This document shows positions 25,672 through 33,297 of a DNA stretch of 64,000 nucleotides, piece by piece. The notes beneath the pieces are model-generated. The model searched no databases. It was not told the DNA's origin and was given only the letters and a program-made list of their open reading frames with translations. The stretch comes from Streptomyces albireticuli (GTDB taxonomy: Bacteria; Actinomycetota; Actinomycetes; Streptomycetales; Streptomycetaceae): positions 744,001 through 808,000 of the forward strand of contig NZ_CP021744.1 of NCBI RefSeq assembly GCF_002192455.1, written 5' to 3'. Both the position numbers and the translations under genes were made by a program. Within the stretch, counting starts at the first letter, position 1, and every line of letters begins with the position of its first letter.

Positions 25672-26675
25672 GTGCGCTTCCCTCCCTCGGTGTCGGCGTG
25701 CGGTGTGTCCCGCGCCGTGCCGCCCAGACCGCGGACGAGCGCGTCGGTCTGGTCCGCGAGCATCCTCCGGCTCACGGCCGCGCCGGCGACCGAGACCGAG
25801 GCGTGGAACGTCCCCGGCCAGTAGCCGATCTCGGTGCGTACCCCCGCCTGGATGAGCCGGTGGGCGTAGGCGAGGGCCTCGTCGCGCCCTGGGTCGTACT
25901 CGCAGGCGCACACATACGCGGGCGGCAGTCCGGACAGGTCCGCCGCTCGCGCGGGTGCGGCGTACGGAGGCACCCCGTCGGCGCCGGGCCGGTGGCGCGG
26001 CCCCAGGTAGTGGCCCCAGCTCGCCTGTGCGGAGGCTCGGTCCCATTTCGGTGTGTCGGTGAAAGCGCGGGCCGAGACCGTGTCGAGGCGGTCGTCGAGC
26101 TCCGGCCACATCAGGCACTGCATGCGCAGGGGCGGCCCGCCGCGGTCGCGGGCCAGCAAGGCGACCGCGGCGGCCAGTCCTCCCCCGGCGCTCTCGCCAC
26201 CGATCCCGAGCCGGTCCCGGTCCACGCCGAGCCGAGCCGCGTTCCCCGCCGTCCAGCACAGGGCGGCGTAGGCGTCCTCCGGGCCGGCGGGAAAGGGGTG
26301 CTCGGGAGCGAGGCGGTAGGCCGGTGCGACCACGACGGCGCCGGTGTGGTCCGCCAGGCGCAGACACGTGGGGTGCAGGGCGTCCAGGTCGCCGCAGACG
26401 AAGCCGCCCCAGTGCAGGTACAGCAGTCCGGGGCCGGGCCGCGCGCCCCGGGCGGCGGGCCGGTAGACGCGCAGCGGCACCGGTGGGGCGCCGTCCGGGC
26501 CGGGGGCGGCGGCCTCGGACACCTCGACGGCGCCGAGGGGCCGGTAGGGCGCCTGGCGCCCGGCGATGCCCCGGACCGCGGCCCGCGCGGCGACCGGGTC
26601 CGTGTAGTCGACCGGGGCGAGGCGCGCCGCCCAGGGAGCGAGCTCGGGGTCGTAGTCGTAGGCCACGGCAGTCAC
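25668..26675 (-). CDS. Alpha/beta hydrolase, hormone-sensitive-lipase family
   Basis: A 335-residue esterase-type protein. The nucleophile is in GIGGESAGGGLAA, the oxyanion block reads LHWGGFVCGD (HWGG in place of the usual HGGG), and the Asp and His are in CEYDPGRDEALAYA and GTFHASVSV. The Gly-to-Trp change in the oxyanion motif is unusual and may alter the pocket. No signal peptide. It may hydrolyse an ester or lactone made by the BVMO; that is inference. Translationally coupled to the downstream DUF6081-like gene. Confidence 0.88.
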   Translation of the reverse strand: MTAVAYDYDPELAPWAARLAPVDYTDPVAARAAVRGIAGRQAPYRPLGAVEVSEAAAPGPDGAPPVPLRVYRPAARGARPGPGLLYLHWGGFVCGDLDALHPTCLRLADHTGAVVVAPAYRLAPEHPFPAGPEDAYAALCWTAGNAARLGVDRDRLGIGGESAGGGLAAAVALLARDRGGPPLRMQCLMWPELDDRLDTVSARAFTDTPKWDRASAQASWGHYLGPRHRPGADGVPPYAAPARAADLSGLPPAYVCACEYDPGRDEALAYAHRLIQAGVRTEIGYWPGTFHASVSVAGAAVSRRMLADQTDALVRGLGGTARDTPHADTEGGKRT

Positions 26676-26741
26676 CTCGGTGGGGTCGCTTCGTGCGGCG
26701 TGCCGCCCGCGGCCCCGCCGGGGCCGCGGGCGGCGGTGGGT

Positions 26742-27671
26742 TCAGAAGGTGATGACGAGCTTGCCGCGGGAGTGGGAGCCGGCGAACCGCTGCGCCGCCT
26801 CGACGGCCCGGGAGAACGGGAAGGTCTCGACCTGCACGTCCAGCTGCCCCTCGGCGGCGCGCCGGACGAGGTCCTCGAGCTGCCCGACGCCCTGGTCCAC
26901 CCCCACGTAGGCCACCGTGACCCCGCGCTCGAACCCCGGCGCGCCGCCCAGCGTGGAGACCAGGAGGCCAGCGTTCCTGGCCGCGGCCGCGGTGGCGGCG
27001 AGTCCCGGCCCCGCGTTGATCAGGTCGATCACCACGTCCACGCCGTCGGGGCGCAGGCGGCGTGCTTCCTCGACGACGTCCTTGCCGGTGTAGTCGATCG
27101 TCTCGACGGCCCCCAGGCGGCGCAGGTACGCCTCGTCCTCGGGCTTGCCGGTGGCCAGCACCTGGGCTCCGGACCGGTGGGCGAGCTGCACCAGGAAGGA
27201 CCCGACACCGCCGGACGCGCCGATCACCAGCGCGCTCTGGCCGGACTTGAGCTGGGCCGCGTCGTGCGCGGCGGCGGCGGTCATGGCCGCCTGCGGGAGG
27301 GCGGCGGCGGCCTCCGGCGACAGGGACTTCGGACGGTGCACCAGGTTCGGGCCTTCGCCGGCCAGCGCGTATTCGGCGACGGTGCCGAAGAACGGGTAGG
27401 TGAAGGCCACGACCTCGTCGCCCGCCGTGAAGCGGGACACGCCCTCGCCCACGACCTCCACCGTTCCCGCGGCGTCGAGCCCGAGGTGGAAGGGGTGCTC
27501 CACGGGCATCTGCTCGCGGAACGCGCCCGTCGTGAGGCGGATGTCGAGGGCGTTCAGGCTCGCGGCCCGCACCTTGATCAGCACCTGCCCGGCCGCGGGT
27601 ACCGGCTTGGTCACGTCGGTGACGGTCAGCTGGTCGACCGGGCCGTAGGAGGAAGCGATCAGAGCCTTCAT
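26742..27671 (-). CDS. NADP-dependent zinc-less MDR oxidoreductase (quinone/enoyl reductase type)
   Basis: A 309-residue medium-chain dehydrogenase/reductase: KALIASSYGPVDQLTVTDV, GLDAAGTVEVVGEGV, then the NADPH site ALVIGASGGVGSFLVQLA. Zinc ligands of alcohol dehydrogenases are missing, so it belongs to the quinone reductase/enoyl reductase group. In benzoisochromanequinone pathways an MDR enoyl reductase (ActVI-2) reduces the pyran ring; a similar step is possible here, although no ActVI-1-like gene is present. The ATG follows AAAGGAA. Confidence 0.88.
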   Translation of the reverse strand: MKALIASSYGPVDQLTVTDVTKPVPAAGQVLIKVRAASLNALDIRLTTGAFREQMPVEHPFHLGLDAAGTVEVVGEGVSRFTAGDEVVAFTYPFFGTVAEYALAGEGPNLVHRPKSLSPEAAAALPQAAMTAAAAHDAAQLKSGQSALVIGASGGVGSFLVQLAHRSGAQVLATGKPEDEAYLRRLGAVETIDYTGKDVVEEARRLRPDGVDVVIDLINAGPGLAATAAAARNAGLLVSTLGGAPGFERGVTVAYVGVDQGVGQLEDLVRRAAEGQLDVQVETFPFSRAVEAAQRFAGSHSRGKLVITF

Positions 27672-27813
27672 GGCGGAGTTTCCTTTGCGTTGAAGAACGA
27701 TGGACATTGCCCGTGGTCTGCTGTCGTGCGGGTACGGGGGCGTCGTCCGGCCCCCGGCGGGCCGGGGTCGGCTCACCCCGTCCGCCCGTCGGTCCGGGGA
27801 GCGCGGGACGGGC

Positions 27814-28275
27814 TCACCCGCGCACCCGTTCCCAGCGGAGCCGCCGCCGCTGCGGCCGCCCGCCGATCACCGCCGTGCCGTGCAGGACGATCCGGTCGCC
27901 GTCCCGCTCCAGCTCGCGGACGAGTTCCTGGCCCACTTGGTGGCCGTGGGCGCTGACGGCGACGTGGTGCACCACGGTGCGCTCGTCGGCGAGGCGCCAC
28001 CGCCCCGCGTACCCCATGAACGTCTCGTGTTGCCGGGCCGGGGGCGCTCCCCCCGCCCGCTCCCCCGGCCCGGCGGCCGCGGGGGCACCGGTGCGCATCA
28101 TGCTGACCGCCATGTGCCCCTGCTCGTGGTAGATGAGGAGCCCCTCGGGGGCGGGGCCGAGCGGCCCCTCGCTGACGTTGCCCGCCTCGTCCACATCGAC
28201 GTACGAGACGAGGCGCCAGGTCCCGGCCAGCTCGGCCGCTGCCGGGGCGGGCGGCTCGGTGTCGTGTCGGTTCAC
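27814..28275 (-). CDS. Lipocalin-like domain protein
   Basis: A 153-residue protein: ELAGTWRLVSYVDVDEAGNV at the start, then LLIYHEQGHMAVSMMR, ARQHETFMGYAGRWRLADERTVVHHVAVSAHGHQVGQELVRELERDGDRIVLHG. This is the lipocalin-like beta-barrel (GTWRL...) often seen in secondary-metabolite clusters, where members can act as cyclases or hydrolases or simply bind product. The GTG overlaps the upstream DUF6081-like stop (GTGA). It ends near the MDR gene. Function not predictable. Confidence 0.8.
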   Translation of the reverse strand: MNRHDTEPPAPAAAELAGTWRLVSYVDVDEAGNVSEGPLGPAPEGLLIYHEQGHMAVSMMRTGAPAAAGPGERAGGAPPARQHETFMGYAGRWRLADERTVVHHVAVSAHGHQVGQELVRELERDGDRIVLHGTAVIGGRPQRRRLRWERVRG

Positions 28276-29321
28276 CTGCCGTGCCCCCTCCAGACGGTGT
28301 AGCGGGCCACGGAGAGGCTCGCGCCCTGGCCGAAGAGCCGGCTGGCCCGCGCGCTCTTGTCGTCCAGGAACGTCTGCGGCCGCGGCTGTCCCTCAGCCGG
28401 GGCGAAGTAGAAGTCCTCCGTGCCGGACAGCCGCACCAGAGCGGCTCCGGCCTGTCCGGGACGCGCGCCGTCGAGGAGGCTGAACATGCCCATGCCGCCG
28501 TTGAGCTGGCGCGGCGCGATGTGCGTCTCGTCGCCCCCGTGATCCAGGACGAGGTGCCGCGAGGAGGCGAGGCGGCGGCCGAGCCGTTCCACCCGGAAGA
28601 CCTCCTCGCCGTCGGCCACCCAGCGCACCCGGCCCGCGGAGCGGTCGTAGTGCAGGGCGAGGTGGTGCTGCTGATCGGGCGAGCGCCGGGCGACGGGGAT
28701 CGCGTAGGAGAACGAGGCGTAGTCACCCAGCTGCCGGCGGGCGAACGGCAGCCGCTCGTAGAAGGCGTAGATCCGGGAGTTGGTCAGGAAGAAGTCGACG
28801 ACCAGGAGCGTCTCCGGGTCGAAGGCGTTGACCGCGGTCGACGCGAGGCGCAGGTCGTCCTCGGGGTCGGTGACGGATTCGCCGAAGGGATGCCCCTCCG
28901 TGCCGTAGGTACGGCCGGACACCTGGACCTCGAACACCAGCTCCCCTTCGGGTGGCGCGTCGAAGCCGGGGAGCCCCGCGGAGGACTGGTGCTGGATGTA
29001 GGCGAGCCATTTGACGTGGTCGAGCAGGCCGGGCAGCCCGTGGCCGTTCTCCCGCTCCTGGGCGAGGGTGCGGACGAACGCGGGCGTGCCATTCTCGCCG
29101 ACGCCGCTGGAGTCGACCCGCAGGCCGTGCGCACCGGTGGTGACCACTCCGTCGTCCCCGACGTAGGGACCGGTCGCGGAGTGGTACCAGCGCGCGCCGG
29201 GCCCACTGGTGGCGAAGCCCTCGCCGAAGTCGGTGTTCCACAGCACCTCGCGCTGGTGCGGGTGTTCGCCCGCCGGCGCCGTGGCTCGGTGTGATCGCTG
29301 CTCGTCGGGGTGGTCTGCCAT
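28272..29321 (-). CDS. DUF6081-like protein, copy B
   Basis: A 349-residue paralogue of the protein at 24661, matching it block by block: VLWNTDFGEGFATSGPGARWYHSATGPYVGDDGVVTT, VSGRTYGTEGHPFGESV, VDFFLTNSRIYAFYERLPFARRQLGDYASF, SRLFGQGASLSVA. It has about 20 extra charged residues at the N-terminus. The ATG at 29321 follows GGGGGAG. SARP-type heptamers lie 106 bases upstream in its own orientation, so it probably heads a minus-strand operon with the lipocalin-like gene and perhaps the genes beyond. Confidence 0.78.
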   Translation of the reverse strand: MADHPDEQRSHRATAPAGEHPHQREVLWNTDFGEGFATSGPGARWYHSATGPYVGDDGVVTTGAHGLRVDSSGVGENGTPAFVRTLAQERENGHGLPGLLDHVKWLAYIQHQSSAGLPGFDAPPEGELVFEVQVSGRTYGTEGHPFGESVTDPEDDLRLASTAVNAFDPETLLVVDFFLTNSRIYAFYERLPFARRQLGDYASFSYAIPVARRSPDQQHHLALHYDRSAGRVRWVADGEEVFRVERLGRRLASSRHLVLDHGGDETHIAPRQLNGGMGMFSLLDGARPGQAGAALVRLSGTEDFYFAPAEGQPRPQTFLDDKSARASRLFGQGASLSVARYTVWRGHGR

Positions 29322-29426
29322 GGCTGCTTGCTCTCCCCCTGTGCTGCCTGAATGCCTGCGCGGCCGGATCTGCCGCGTCCGGTCCGCCGCATGGGCGGTC
29401 CGTCCCCCGCGACACTCTCCGGGCCC

Positions 29427-29444
29427 GCTCGAAGACGGCTCGAA
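29427..29444 (-). promoter_or_regulatory. SARP-type tandem heptamers TTCGAGC x2
   Basis: Read on the minus strand, TTCGAGC occurs twice (29444-29438 and 29433-29427) with exactly 11-bp spacing and no mismatch, the textbook SARP-binding arrangement. It faces the DUF6081-like gene B starting at 29321. Strongest of the four candidate SARP sites in the window. Confidence 0.7.
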
Positions 29445-29505
29445 GTCCCGGTGCGGTCGTGCGCCGCTGTGCGGTGGGGCCACGCCCGTGGTGCCGTGCG
29501 CCGGT

Positions 29506-30114
29506 TCAGTTCCGGCCGTCGCCGACGATCCGGGCGGTGATCCGGGCCAGGCGCAGGCCCTGGAAACGGGCCGCGGCGAGCACCTCCGGTGAGGGGCCGC
29601 CGCCTTGCGAGGCGTGCGAGGTGCCGTAGGGGTTGCCGCCCGCGGGGTAGACACTGGCGTCGGTGTAGCCGGGCGGGACGGTGATCGCGCCCCAGTGGTG
29701 CATGGTGTTGTACAGGGCGAGCAGCGTGGACTCGTTGCCGCCGTGGTGGTTGGCGGCGCTGGTGAAGCCGGTCGCCGTCTTGTCCGCGAGCGCACCGGAG
29801 GCCCACAGTCCGCCGGTGGTGTCCAGGAATTGCTTGAGCTGCGCGGAGACGTTCCCGAACCGCGTCGGGGTGCCGAAGGCGACGCCGTGGGCCCAGGTCA
29901 GGTCGTCGAGCGTGGCGAGCTCGACGTCGGTGGTGGCGTCGATGTGCGCCCGCCACGCGGGGTTGGCGTCGATCGCGCTGCCCGGGGCGAGTTCGGCGAC
30001 CCGGCGCAGGCGCACCTCCGCCCCGCCCTTGCCCGCTCCCTCGGCGACCGCCTGGGCGATCTGGTGCACGTTCCCGGTCGCGGAGTAGTAGATGACGGCG
30101 ACATTCAGGCTCAT
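29506..30114 (-). CDS. WrbA-type NAD(P)H:quinone oxidoreductase
   Basis: A 202-residue flavodoxin-fold protein: VAVIYYSATGNVHQIAQAVAEGA is the FMN phosphate loop, GVAFGTPTRFGNVSAQLKQFLDTTGGLW and NHHGGNESTLLALYNTMHHWGAITVPPGY are WrbA-specific blocks. It reduces quinones by two electrons, avoiding semiquinone radicals. In an aromatic-polyketide cluster it may protect the host or reduce a quinone intermediate. It is divergent from a TetR regulator; a palindrome sits between its -35 and -10. The ATG at 30114 opens the WrbA-type N-terminus. Confidence 0.92.
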   Translation of the reverse strand: MSLNVAVIYYSATGNVHQIAQAVAEGAGKGGAEVRLRRVAELAPGSAIDANPAWRAHIDATTDVELATLDDLTWAHGVAFGTPTRFGNVSAQLKQFLDTTGGLWASGALADKTATGFTSAANHHGGNESTLLALYNTMHHWGAITVPPGYTDASVYPAGGNPYGTSHASQGGGPSPEVLAAARFQGLRLARITARIVGDGRN

Positions 30115-30280
30115 CAGGGATTCCTGCCTTGTTGTCTTGCGCGGGCTTGACCAAGGGGCGCGTGCGGTGCGGTTCGGGCAGGTCCGGCGCGGGGCGGCAC
30201 GGACCGCGGCGGCCCGCCTTCCGGCCTTGGAACACCCTTGCGTTCAGCGGGAGTTGGGGCGTGCTAGCGTACGGGGCCAG

Positions 30281-30309
30281 ACACTAACCGGAGCGCACTC
30301 CGATTACAA
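30281..30309 (-). promoter_or_regulatory. wrbA-type promoter with embedded TetR operator
   Basis: On the minus strand TTGTAA and TAGTGT are separated by 17 bases, a good sigma-70-type (HrdB) promoter for the quinone reductase. The spacer contains an inverted repeat CGGAG-cgca-CTCCG, extended by TAA/TTA arms on either side with one mismatch (30285-30306 overall). The adjacent TetR gene makes this its likely operator, so repressor binding would block the promoter directly. Inferred from sequence. Confidence 0.6.
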
Positions 30310-30407
30310 GGGGGATCAGAAAGCATCAGAAAGCCCCTCCCGCTCGGTTCCGCGAAGATCACGTAGACTTCCCCGACCGCCCTCCCGGCAGGAAGTGAGG
30401 AACCACG

Positions 30408-31055
30408 GTGGACAGCCGCCGCCCGGCCCCGACGCCGTCGTCCGTCGCGCCGGAGCTGCTGACGTCGCTGCCACTGGCCGGAAAGACCGCTCCCGAGCGC
30501 GCCGACGCCGCCCGCAACCGCCGCAGGATCCTCGACGCCGCGGCCCGCATCGTGGCCCGGCACGGCGTGCAGGGGCTCACCGTCGACCTGGTCGCGGGCG
30601 AGGCCGGAATCGGCGTGGGCACCCTCTACCGCCGCTTCGGCGACCGTGCGGGGCTGGTCTTCGCCCTCCTCGACGAGCACGAGCGCGGTTTCCAGCGGGA
30701 TTTCATGACGGGGCCGCCCCCGCTGGGGCCGGGTGCCGAACCCGGCGCGCGCATCCGGGCGTTCCTGCACGCCCTCGCCGACCGGGGCACCGCGCAGTTC
30801 GAGCTGATCCTCGCGGCCGAGGCCAGCGCTCCAGGGGCCCGCTACCGCAGCGGCCCGTACGCGGTCCACCACACGCATCTGGTCACGCTGCTCACACAGG
30901 TGACGCCACCGGGGACCGACGTGCGCTTCCTCGCCGACGCGCTCCTCGCCCCGGTCTCCGCCCTCTTGATGGACCATCAGCGGCAGGCGCGCGGGACGAC
31001 CGCCCAGGACGTCAAGGCCGGTCTCGACGACCTCCTGCGCTGGTCGCTGGGGTGA
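30408..31055 (+). CDS. TetR/AcrR family transcriptional repressor
   Basis: A 215-residue regulator. The helix-turn-helix is RILDAAARIVARHGVQGLTVDLVAGEAGIGVGTLYRRFGDRAGL (about residues 40-83). The C-terminal ligand domain is not informative. GTG start (valine read as Met), reading VDSRRPAPTPS. It is divergent from the WrbA-type gene, with a palindrome in that gene's promoter, so local control of quinone reductase in response to a pathway quinone is likely. No efflux pump gene is nearby, unlike many TetR pairs. Confidence 0.9.
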   Translation: MDSRRPAPTPSSVAPELLTSLPLAGKTAPERADAARNRRRILDAAARIVARHGVQGLTVDLVAGEAGIGVGTLYRRFGDRAGLVFALLDEHERGFQRDFMTGPPPLGPGAEPGARIRAFLHALADRGTAQFELILAAEASAPGARYRSGPYAVHHTHLVTLLTQVTPPGTDVRFLADALLAPVSALLMDHQRQARGTTAQDVKAGLDDLLRWSLG

Positions 31056-31076
31056 ACCCCGGCTCTTCCAGCCGGA

Positions 31077-31116
31077 ATCGAGTCGCGTTGGACGGCGGCG
31101 GACGAGTGTCTGGAAC
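31077..31116 (+). promoter_or_regulatory. Phased SARP-like heptamers upstream of the ActVA-5-like gene
   Basis: ATCGAGT (31077), TTGGACG (31088), CGGACGA (31099) and CTGGAAC (31110) start at 11-base steps. The first two heptamers are identical to two of the three at 13188-13216. The orientation is toward the hydroxylase at 31169, about 52 bases downstream. The last two repeats are weak. Inferred site. Confidence 0.5.
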
Positions 31117-31168
31117 GCCCCAACCGAGCCGAGCCGTGGGCTGCCACGGAGACCAGTGAGGTACCGGG

Positions 31169-32341
31169 ATGCTGGACCAATCCCCGCCCCGCATCGCCAC
31201 CACCGCGCCGTCCGCGACCGGGACCGAGGCGGCTCCGGCGGCCGCCGGCGTCGCCGCCCTCGCCGCCGAGCGCGCGACCGCGGCGGAATCCGCACGCAGG
31301 CTCGACCCGGAGGTGGCCCAGGCCCTCGTCGACGCCGGATTCCCCCGGCACTTCGTGCCCGTCGAATGCGGCGGGAACGCCGGCACGTTCCGGGAACTGA
31401 CCCCGGCGGTGGCCGAGATCGGCCGGAACTGCGCGGCCACCGCCTGGTGCGCCTCGCTGATGGCCAACCTCTCGCGGATGGCCGCGTTCCTGCCCGCGGA
31501 CGGCTTCCGCGAGGTGTGGGCGGGCGGCCCGGACACCGTGGTGGTCGGGTCCCTGGTGCCGGCAGGCCGGGCCCGTAAGGTGCCGGGCGGCTGGCGGGTG
31601 AGCGGCCAGTGGCCCTACATCAGCGCGGTGGACTTCTCCGACTGGACGCTGGTGTGCGCCGACGTCCCCGGCGCGGAGCGGCCCGCGGCCAAGGTGTTCG
31701 CCGTGCCCAGGGGGCAGTTCTCCGTCACCGACACCTGGTTCAACATCGGCATGCGGGCCACCGGCAGCAACACCGTCACGGTCGAGGACGTCCTCGTCCC
31801 CGACTCCCGGTGCTTCGACCGCCAGGACCTGTTCACCGGACGCGCCGTGGACTCGACCGCGCCCTGCCACTCGGTGCCGCTGGAGGCGGTCAACGGCCTC
31901 TCCTTCGCGACCCCGGTGCTCGGCGCCGCGCGCGGGGCGCTCGCAGTCTGGTCGGCGTACCTCACCGAGAAGATCAGGTCAGCCGCGTCACGCCCCGGCG
32001 CCCCGCAGATCGACCGGACCTCGGTGCACGCCGCACTGGCCCGCTGCGCGGCCGACATCGACGCCGCGGCAATCCTTCTCGAACGTGCCTCGCTGATCGG
32101 CGACAAGGGAGCGGCGGCCACCCGCCTCGAAGTGACGCGCAATCTGCGCGACTGCTCCTACGCCGTCGACCTCCTCGTCACGTCGGTGAACCGGCTCTTC
32201 CACGCGGCGGGCACCTCGGGGCAGGCCGAGGCCGGCCCGCTGCAACGGCTGTGGCGGGACGTCAACTCCGCCGCCAGCCACATCGCGCTCCGGTTCCAGC
32301 CCGCGGCCGACTCCTACGCGGCCCAGTGCCTGGAGATCTGA
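31169..32341 (+). CDS. FMN-dependent two-component hydroxylase (ActVA-5-like, acyl-CoA dehydrogenase fold)
   Basis: A 390-residue protein of the acyl-CoA dehydrogenase fold used by group D flavin monooxygenases: AEIGRNCAATAWCASLMANLSRMAAFLP, GWRVSGQWPYISAVDFSDWTLVCA, FNIGMRATGSNTVTVEDVLVPDSR and the C-terminal RLFHAAGTSG...LQRLWRDVNSAASHIAL. ActVA-5 and HsaA belong here and use reduced flavin from a separate reductase to hydroxylate an aromatic ring; the ActVB-like reductase at 20258 is the likely partner. The start follows GAGGT. SARP-like repeats lie upstream. Confidence 0.9.
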   Translation: MLDQSPPRIATTAPSATGTEAAPAAAGVAALAAERATAAESARRLDPEVAQALVDAGFPRHFVPVECGGNAGTFRELTPAVAEIGRNCAATAWCASLMANLSRMAAFLPADGFREVWAGGPDTVVVGSLVPAGRARKVPGGWRVSGQWPYISAVDFSDWTLVCADVPGAERPAAKVFAVPRGQFSVTDTWFNIGMRATGSNTVTVEDVLVPDSRCFDRQDLFTGRAVDSTAPCHSVPLEAVNGLSFATPVLGAARGALAVWSAYLTEKIRSAASRPGAPQIDRTSVHAALARCAADIDAAAILLERASLIGDKGAAATRLEVTRNLRDCSYAVDLLVTSVNRLFHAAGTSGQAEAGPLQRLWRDVNSAASHIALRFQPAADSYAAQCLEI

Positions 32342-32383
32342 GCACGGAACCGGGAGAGCCGCGCCGAGCCGAGGCGGCCGCGT

Positions 32384-32420
32384 GCCCCGGTGCCCGGCCT
32401 GTCCGGCCGGGCACCGGGGC
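32384..32420. terminator. Strong hairpin between convergent hydroxylase and SARP genes
   Basis: GCCCCGGTGCCCGGCC and GGCCGGGCACCGGGGC form a perfect 16-bp stem with a TGTCC loop. It lies between two convergent stops and should end both transcripts. No T run. Confidence 0.8.
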
Positions 32421-32451
32421 GCGGTCCGCGACTCGCGCGCCGGCCCGGAAC

Positions 32452-33297
32452 CTAGCCGGCCTTGGCGCGAAAGCCCCAGGACGCCTCGAAGCGGTCGCGC
32501 GGAGCGACGCCGCGCGTGGGCCGTTCCTCGTCGTACCGACCGTGGTTCAACACCTCGTACTGCAACCGCCGGATCTCCGGTGCCGGTTCGACGCCGAGTT
32601 CCTGGTCCAGGACGGTGCGCAGCTGCTGGTACGCCCGAAGGGCGTCGGCCCGCCGCCCGGTCTTGTACAGGGCCTCGATCAACTGGGCGTGGAAGTGCTC
32701 GTTGAGCGGGTGGAACGCGACCAGCGAGCTGAGCTCGGGCACCAGCTCCTGGTAGAAGCCGAGCCGGCGCAGCACTTCGATGCGCAGGTTGATCGCCCGT
32801 ATGCGCACCTCGCACAGGTGCGTCAGATGTGCGCTGAGCACTCTGCCCAAGGCCATCCCGGAGAAGGCGGGGCCACGCCACATCGCCAGGGCCTCGTCCA
32901 GCCGCGCCATCGCGTCCTCGGGACGGCCCGCGTCCAGGAGTCCCTTGCCTTCCCTGACGAGGCGCTCGAAGCGCTTGCTGTCGACGAGCTCCTCGTCGGC
33001 CAGGATCGCGTACCCGGGCGGTCGGGTCACGAGCACCTCGTGCCCGGCCCGCCCGGGCAGTTCCCGGTCGAACATCTGCCGCGCGTGGTACACGTACGTC
33101 TGAAGCGTGGTCCGGGCGCTGCGCGGTAATCGCTGCCCCCACAGCTCTTCGAGCAGCGTGTCGGAGCTGACCGTCTCCCGGCACCGCACAAGAAGCAGCG
33201 CGATCACCTGTCCCGTCTTCGAGGTGTTCAGCTCCAGGGACCGCCCGTCGTCGGTCACCATCTCCAGAGCACCGAGCAAGTTGAACTTCACTGGCAT
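32452..33297 (-). CDS. SARP family cluster activator (TTA codon)
   Basis: A 281-residue Streptomyces antibiotic regulatory protein, ActII-ORF4/RedD size. The N-terminal OmpR-like winged helix includes FNLLGALEMVTDDGRSLELNTSKTGQVIALLLVR and SARTTLQTYVYHARQMF; the bacterial transcriptional activation domain follows (ALAMWRGPAFSGMALGRVLSAHLTHL, LVAFHPLNEHFHAQLIEALYKTGRRADALRAYQQLRTVL). Leu57 is encoded by TTA (33129-33127), so translation depends on the bldA tRNA. It should recruit RNA polymerase to the TCGAG-type repeats upstream of the cluster operons. Confidence 0.95.
   Translation of the reverse strand: MPVKFNLLGALEMVTDDGRSLELNTSKTGQVIALLLVRCRETVSSDTLLEELWGQRLPRSARTTLQTYVYHARQMFDRELPGRAGHEVLVTRPPGYAILADEELVDSKRFERLVREGKGLLDAGRPEDAMARLDEALAMWRGPAFSGMALGRVLSAHLTHLCEVRIRAINLRIEVLRRLGFYQELVPELSSLVAFHPLNEHFHAQLIEALYKTGRRADALRAYQQLRTVLDQELGVEPAPEIRRLQYEVLNHGRYDEERPTRGVAPRDRFEASWGFRAKAG

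Noticed and set aside
24661..26367. 568-codon fusion of the DUF6081-like protein with upstream sequence
   Set aside because: The extra part is the hydrolase gene read in the wrong frame; a GTG with a strong ribosome site at 25671 is the real start.
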